From assembly GCA_034440635.1 (NCBI GenBank), contig JAOTON010001946.1, positions 836,001-900,000 of the forward strand: a stretch of DNA of 64,000 bases, read 5' to 3'. This document shows, piece by piece, positions 57,850 to 64,000 of the stretch. Position 1 is the stretch's first letter. Each line of letters begins with the position of its first letter. A program made the translations under genes and the position numbers. This DNA comes from Lepas anatifera (lineage: Eukaryota > Arthropoda > Thecostraca > Lepadidae). The notes beneath the pieces are model-generated. The model made no database searches and was not told the DNA's origin. It worked only from the letters and a program-made list of their open reading frames with translations.

Positions 57850-58360
57850 CTGAAGCCTATTAAGCTTTTTTGGGGCCCTTTTATTGATATAGGGCCCCCT
57901 CAACCGGTCCTGGGCCCTCTGAGCTAGAAGCTGAAGCTCTGAGCTCTGAGCCCCAAGCTGGATTAGTGTCCCTTAAGCTGGTCAGGGTCCCCTGGATTGG
58001 TATTGTTTTCATTTAACTGATATAGATCCCTTCATCTTGTTTGGGGCCCGTTGTGCGTATCTGGGCACTAGTTCGTCGAGGCACCCAGCTAGTCTGGCCC
58101 TATTAGTTTTATGGGCCTTCTGAGCTTCTGCAGGTTCCCCTCAGAGTGTCTGGGCCCCATGAGTCGAAAATTGGACCCCTGGGTTAGTTTTGGGTCCCTG
58201 AGCTTATTTAGAAACCGTTTAAATAGGTAGGCACCCCACGCTGGTCTTGAGAATCCTGTGTTGGCGCTGAGGTCAAATGAGCTCGTCGGGGGCCCTTATC
58301 TGGGGCTCCCTTAACTGGCACGGACCCCTCAGTTGATTTTGGAGACCCAAAATCCCTCCT
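57850..58360. repeat. Degenerate GGGCCC-type minisatellite
   Basis: Loosely periodic units of roughly 20-30 bp carrying GGGCCCC, often followed by T.AGCTGGT or TGAGCT, for example at 57891, 57912, 58046, 58153 and 58290. Strongly diverged and without a constant period. The 158-codon minus-strand frame over 57427-57903 is not recognisable. Confidence 0.55.
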
Positions 58361-58479
58361 ACCGGATTCCACCCACGCCAGATTTCCTGACTCCCTGAGG
58401 GCCCTTGGGGGCCATTGGGGATTTTTCCCGCGATCAGCGCTTCAAAGAAACATGTTTGTTATATATCAGCATCTGCCAG

Positions 58480-59090
58480 AGTTGGTAGAATCGTTGGAAC
58501 TTGCTTCTCTCGTTAGCGAATCATCAAATAATGATAATATGACTATACTAGTAAAAAAATGACCTGCCTGCAGGTCACCATTACTAGATAGTCATGCATA
58601 TGAATCAACAATAGAATAAAAATGGTATAATAGGTTTTAATATTTCCTGAGAATTAACAAGTTAAACGCTTAAGCCCATAACTCTCAGTATATCTAAACT
58701 TAATACCAGCCTGATAATTTAAAAGGTATTGGTTGGAATGAAAATTTTCAGAATCGTTTTACATGATTTTCAATAGAGGTCGATTGTACTCCTGCCATCA
58801 TAAAATCCGAAAAGTATTATTATTTTGGCCCATATATATTTATTGATAGATTCACCCTTTTCTTACTTACGCCAATTTAAACATTTTTTGGGGTGAGGTC
58901 ACTTGACCTGCACTGGTGACCTGACCTGAGATGACGCAACCTTAAATTTTGAGGGAAAAGTTGCGGAATTGATCAATGATAAGGTGTGACAAGTACTGTG
59001 TCGCTTCGCGCCGACGTTTTTTCGTGCCACTGGGAGACCTCGAGGGGGTGTTCAAGCACCCCCCAACGGGCCGGAACGGGGCTCGAATAC
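58480..59090 (+). mobile_element. Family D fragment (D5)
   Basis: GATAATATGACTATACTAGT..AAAATGACC and then TTTCTTACTTACGCCAATTTAAAC, GGTGACCTGACCTGAGATGAC and GTGTTCAAGCACCCCC match the right half of D. The TTAA end has decayed. Confidence 0.7.
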
Positions 59091-59099
59091 TCTAGAACA

Positions 59100-59365
59100 G
59101 GGCTGAGGCCAAAAGGGAAGGCTCTAAACAATGTCTGCAATTTTTGGGGTCAAGGTCCTTCAAGGTCATTGACCTATTACGGCACAACCCAACATATTAT
59201 GCCTAATTTACGCTATAACTAGCGCTGTGCCCAAGCTTAACAATGACCTTTGATCAAGCCTTGATCATCAAGGTCAGTGACCTTTAAAATTGACCTGTAA
59301 CCTTGATCTAAACACTGAATAACCTTTACTTTGATATAATAGCATACGTCAAAATAGGAATCGTA
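59100..59365. mobile_element. Family F fragment (F2)
   Basis: TTTTTGGGGTCAAGGTCCTT, TTCAAGGTCATTGACCTATTA and ATGCCTAATTTACGCTATAACTAG correspond to 11786-11880 of F1. Ends are missing. Confidence 0.65.
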
Positions 59366-59370
59366 ACATT

Positions 59371-62300
59371 ATGCAACGTCATTTAGGGGCTGTCCAGGAG
59401 TACCTGTGCTCATCAGGGACACCTATGCTCTCTGGGGGGGGCCTTTGCTTCGATGAGGCACCTGTGCCTCCCAGGGGCGCCTTCGCTCCCCAATGGACCA
59501 ACCTAGCTATCCAGGGGCATTTTTGCTGTTCCGGGGGTGCCTTTGATATCCAGTGCCCAAGGGGAGCGTTTTTCTTATCCAGGTTCACCATGGTATTGAG
59601 GGGCGTATTTTTATTCAAGGTAACCTATACTACCCAATGGCGCCTACCCTATGCAAGGGGCACTTAGGCTATCCAGGGGCGGCAATTTGCTATGCATAGG
59701 GCGCCCTTATACTCTCCATGGGCACCTCATTCAGAGGGTGTCTCTGATATTCAGGGGCGCTTTTCCTATCAACAGGGTACCTGTGCCATCTTGGGGCTAT
59801 TCTTATCAAGGGACGCTGCTGTTATTCAGGAATACCTACACCACTGTCGAGGGTCGCCTTTGCTACCCAGAGGCGCCTTTACTTCTTAGGAAATTTGGCG
59901 CCCGTGCTTTAAGGAGTGCTTCGGCATCGATTGATTGCTCTATTATTGGGCTTAGGTGCACGTGAACCTTGAGCTCATGTAGCGTCCATATTGTTGCTAA
60001 GGAACGCTTATGCTATCAAAGGGCGCCTTTACTATCCAGGTCCGCTGTTTTATTCAAGGCAGTCTGTTCTATCCACGGGCATCTGATATTTCGGGGGCGG
60101 TGCCTAGGTTATTCAGGAGGCGGTTTTTTATCCACAGGGGCGCACTATTACTTTCCAGGGGCGCCGTTACTGCCCAGGGGTGTCTTTCTATCCAGGGGCA
60201 CATATGCTGTCTAGGTGTATTTTTCAATCACAGACATGATTGAAATACATGCCCCTACGTTATCCTGGGGTGCTTTTTGTCTCCGGTGAGGCGCTATTTT
60301 TCTCTTCCGGGCACCAGTTTATCCACGGGCACCTATGCTGTCTAGAGAACCTTTGTTATCTAGGGCTGCCTTCGCTGTTAAGGGGCACCTTTGCTACCCA
60401 AAGGGAGCATTTTACTTTCCTGGAGTGCCTATTTCCATCTAAGGGGAACATATGCTATCTTGGAGCGCCTTTGCAAGCATGGGGCGCACTTTTCTATCCA
60501 GGTGCGCCTTTGCACTTGAGGGGGCGCCTCTGCAATCCAGGAGGAGCCCAAAATAGATGGAGAATAAGAATTCTGAAATAAGGCGCTCGAACACTGAAAT
60601 AAAGTGCCTAGTTATCAGATAGAGGCGCCCATCTGCTGAGCGGGGAGGACTGCTGGTTGGTGAGGGCAGCGTTCTCGGAAACGGGGCGCACATACTGAAA
60701 AAGGCACCCGGTTGCAGCGATGGAGCACTAAGCCCTCAGTTATGGGTTAATGAAATGTGGTTAATAAAGGCAGTCCATGCTCAAATTGAGCGCTAGAGCC
60801 CTGTAACAGAGCGCGCAACTGTCGGACAGGTGTGCCAAACCATAGACAGAAGGGCAGCTGAAGGTGGAAAGGGACACCTATGATATCCTGGGGGCGCCTG
60901 TACTCTCAGGTGAGGCGCTTGTTTTCTTTCTCAGGCGCCTAGTTTATCCATGGCCACCTATGCTGTCCAGATCATCTATTTCAAGAAGGGCTAACTTTGC
61001 TGTCCAGGGGCGCCTTTGCTATCCAAGGGCGCATATGATATCTGTAGGGCGCTTTATGCAGAGGGCGCCTAGGCTGTCCAAGGGCGCCGTCCTAACCAAA
61101 GGCCGCCTTTCACTTCCCTGAAGTACCTATTTCTATGTAAGGAGTGCATATATTATCTAGGAGTGCCCCTTGATATATGGAGACGCCTTTTTGTCCAGCG
61201 GCGCCTTTGCTCTTGAGGGGCGCTGCTCCAATCCAGGGTAGCTGAAGATGGATAAGGGACATCTATGTTATACAGGGGGAGCCTGTACTTTCCAATGGGG
61301 CGCTCATTTTCCTTCTCAGGCACCTAGTTTATCCAGGGAGCGCATAGGCTATCCAAAGGCGCCTTTGCTTTCGAAGGGGTGCCTTCCTAGGGGCCCTTGT
61401 ATCCAGGGGCGCCTTTGCTGTCCAAAGCACTTGTGTTATCCAGGGTTGTCTTTGCTGTCCAGTGGCGCCTTTGCTATCTCAAAGTGCATATGATATCCGT
61501 CGGCGCTTTATCCAGTGGGCGCCTGGACTATCAAAGGGCACTTTTTCTATCCAAGGGTTGCATTTATTTTCCTGAAGTGCCTATTTCTATCTAAGGGGCT
61601 CCTATTCTGTCCAGGGCACCTATGTTTCCCAGATTTGCCTTTGCTGTCCAGGGACGCCTTTGCTATCCAAGGGCACCTTTCTTAACCAAGGGGCGCATTT
61701 TGCTTTCCTGGAGCGCCTATTCCTATCTAAGGGGCGCATATGTTATCTAGGAGCGCCTTTGATACCAGGAGGCGGCTTTTTGTCCAGGGGCGCCTTTGCT
61801 CTTGGGGGGCGCTGCTCCAGTGCAGGGCAGCTGAATGTGGATAAGGGACATCTATGTTATACAGAGGGCGCCTGTACTTCCCAGTGGGGCGCTCGTTTTC
61901 CTTCTCGGGCTCCTGGTTTATCCAGGGGGCGTCTAGGCTATCCAAAGGCGGCTTTTCTATCGAAGGGGTGCCTTCCTAGGGGCGCCTTTGCTACCCAGGG
62001 GCGCCTTTGCTGTCCACGGCACTTGTGTTATCCAGGGTTGTATTTGCTGTCCAGGGGCGCCTTTGCTATCCAAGGGTGCATATGACATCCGTAGGCGGCT
62101 TTTCCAGTGGGCGCCTAGGCTATCAAAGGGCGCCTTTTCTACCCAAGGTGAGCATTTTATTTTCCTAAAGCGCCCATTTCTATCTAAGGGGCGCTTATGC
62201 TACCCAAGGCACCTATGTTACCAAGATTTGCCTTTACTGCCCAGGGGCGCCTTTCCTAGCCAAGGGCGCATATAGTATCCGTAGGGCGCTTCATCCAGGG

Positions 62301-63600
62301 GGCGCCTAGGCTATCTAAAGGCGTTTTTCTATCAAAGGGGTGCCTTCCTAGGGGCGCCTTTGCTACCCAGGGGCGCCTTTGCTGTCCACAGCACTTAGGG
62401 TTGTCTTTGCTGTCCAGGGGCGCCTTTGCTATCCAAGGGTGCATATGACATCCGTAGGGCGCTTTTTCCAGTGGGCGCCTAGGCTATCAAAGGGCGCCTT
62501 TTTCTACCCAAGGTGAGCATTTTATTTTCTAAAGCGCCTATTTCTATCCAAGGGGCGCTTATGCTGTCCAGGGCACCTATGTTACCAAGATTTGCCTTTG
62601 CAGCCCAGGGGCACCTTTCCTAGCCCAGGGCGCATATCATATCCGTAGGGCGCTTCATCCAGGGGGCGCCTAGGCTATACAAAGGCGGTTTTTCTATCGA
62701 AGGGCTGCCGTCCTAGGGGCGCCTTTGCTGTCCACAGCACTTGTGTTATCCAGGGTTGTCTTTGCTGCCCAGGGGCGCCTTTTCTATCCAAGAGTGCATA
62801 TGACATCTTTAGGGCGCTTTTTCCAGTGGGCGCCTAGGCTATCAAAGGGCGCCTTATTTCTACCCAAGGTGAGCATTTTATTTTCCTAAAGCGCCTACTT
62901 CTATCTAAGGGGCGCTTATGCTGTCCGGGGTACCTATGTTACCAACGATTTGCCTTTGCTGCTCAGGGGCGCCTTTCCTAGCCAAGGGCGCATATGATAT
63001 CCGTAGTTCACTTCATCCAGGGGGCGCCTAGGCTATCCAAAGGCGGGTTTCTTTCTATCGAAGGGGTGCCTTCCCAGGGGCGCCTTTGCTACCCAGGGGC
63101 GCCTTTGCTGTCCAGGGGCGCCTTTGCTATCCAAGGGTGCATATGACAAATGACATCCGTAGGGCGCTTTTTCCAGTGGGCGCCTAGGCTATCAAAGGGC
63201 GCATTTTTCTACCGAAGGTGAGCATTTTATTTTCCTAAAGCGCCTATTTCTATCTAAGGGGCGCTTATGCTGTCCGGGGTACCTATGTTACCAAGATTTG
63301 CCTTTGCTGCCCAGGGGCGCCTTTCCTAGCGAAGGGCGCATATGATATCCGTAGTTCGCTTCATCCAGGGGGCGCCTAGGCTATCCAAAGGCGGGTTTCT
63401 ATCGAAGGGGTACATTCCTAGGGGCGCCTTTGCTACCCAGGGGCGCCATTGCTGTCCAGGGGCGCCTTTGCTATCCAAGGGTGCATATGACAAATGACAT
63501 CTGTAGGGCGCTTTTTCCAGTGGGCGCCTGGGCTATCCAGGGCGCTTCATCCAGGGGGCGCCTAGGCTACTCAGGGGTGCATTAGTTCCCCATGGCGCAA
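59371..63600. repeat. 19-bp GGCGCC satellite-like array with higher-order repeats
   Basis: Built from variants of AGGGGCGCCTTTGCTATCC, 19 bp per unit where best conserved (for example 63080-63136). The left 1.5 kb is highly diverged. From about 61.7 kb units are organised in a higher-order repeat. The landmark CATATGACA recurs at 62079, 62442, 62797, 63140 and 63484, spacings of 363, 355, 343 and 344 bp, close to 18 units. Because 19 is not a multiple of 3, long open frames through it (for example 61660-62085) arise from composition. Confidence 0.88.
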
Positions 63601-64000
63601 TCTTGCTATCTAGTGGCGCCTTTTCTTTGCCGGGGCGCTTTTGTTAGCTTTCTAAATTTCATCTTCAACATTTTACTGGGGCGCAAAAGACCAGTAAAGG
63701 CGTCTAGTGTTTGGGCAGGGGCGCTTTGCTATGGTTTTAAGGAGTATGTGTTCATTAAAGTGGAAAAAGTGGTATCTACCACCTTAGCGCACGAAATGGG
63801 TACAGGCGCACCGCTCATATTGGGCGCCGAAGGCGCCCGATATGAGCTGAGCTTTACTGGGGCGCTTCGGAGCTAAGGGGGCCCGGGCCCCTGGCCCCCC
63901 CTTGGATCCGTCACTGGAAGAACCGACACATAAGTGTAATCTGAAACTCTTGAGTAATATAATTCGCGACGCACAGAAACTGAATCATCGGTGATTGTGA

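Larger units (their letters stand above)
56768..63916. mobile_element. Possible composite hAT-like element enclosing the tandem arrays
   Basis: The left start CAGTGACGGATCTAGG (56768) is followed by GGGGGGCCAGGC and GGGGGCGCCGAA. The right end, read inverted, is CAGTGACGGATCCAAGGGGG (63916) followed by GGGCCAGGGG and GGGCGCC. Ends and subterminal composition agree. The flanking octamers TTTCCGTA and GAAGAACC do not match, so this may be two separate copies rather than one 7.1-kb element. Confidence 0.35.

Noticed and set aside
61660..62085. 141-codon repetitive protein in the 19-bp array
   Set aside because: Repeats of GAF/LLSRGAFA-type words follow from the GGCGCC satellite; the unit length is not a multiple of three and open frames occur by chance in several frames.
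59371..63600. CRISPR array
   Set aside because: Units are contiguous and degenerate with no alternating unique spacers, and the genome is eukaryotic.

Overview
This window looks like animal (metazoan) genomic DNA, probably from a marine invertebrate with a very repeat-rich genome. It holds two degenerate LINE retrotransposons of different clades, tRNA-derived SINEs, several kinds of cut-and-paste DNA transposon remnants, and TA/TG microsatellites. I see no operons, no rRNA or tRNA genes and no convincing intact host gene. The species cannot be fixed from the sequence. Almost every interpretable base belongs to a transposable element (TE), and most open reading frames are chance frames or pieces of dead retrotransposons.

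The dominant component is a group of related non-autonomous elements that all begin and end with TTAA followed by a short GC-rich inverted terminal repeat (TIR), consistent with piggyBac-type transposition. I separate six families by their ends. A begins TTAACACGCGCATTGACGGG, B TTAACCC..CGCCCCACCGGGG, C TTAACACGCGCCCCGCTGGGG, D TTAACCC..CACCCCGGTGGGG, E TTAACCCGCGCGGGGCTGGGG and F TTAACACSCGCACTGGAGGGG. Their interiors are loaded with AGGTCA/TGACCT hexamers, and A, D and E share a GC-rich hairpin beside one end. About 12 copies of A, 6 of B, 4 of C, 5 of D, 1 of E and 2 of F are visible, plus fragments. No transposase for them is present.

Layout: 1-2.7 kb holds two SINEs and a palindromic MITE. 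2.7-7.3 kb holds two A elements, one split by a 2-kb hAT-like insertion. 7.5-14.7 kb is a nested stack: a hAT-like element contains a minus-strand CR1/L2-like LINE, which contains a Harbinger-like MITE and a 4.2-kb foldback element, which itself carries an F element. 15.2-16.2 kb is a B element. 17.8-25.3 kb is a D element containing a B, which contains another B and a C, and the C contains a 3-kb unidentified insert. 25.9-32.4 kb is a plus-strand Tx1/L1-like LINE interrupted by an A element, a hAT MITE and a second A element. 32-47 kb holds further A, B, C and D copies, two palindromic MITEs and a 2.1-kb hAT-like element. 49-56.6 kb is a mosaic of A, B, C, D and E with truncations. 56.8-63.9 kb is bounded by hAT-like ends and contains two unusual degenerate tandem arrays, the larger built on a 19-bp unit carrying GGCGCC with a ~345-bp higher-order period.

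Three insertions are especially informative. An A element (TTAA), a hAT MITE (8-bp AGTGGGGA) and a Harbinger-like MITE (TTA) each sit in a LINE coding region so that removing the element plus one copy of the target duplication restores the reading frame exactly. The sequence therefore contains internal proof of the insertion chemistry of three superfamilies and a relative chronology of the region.
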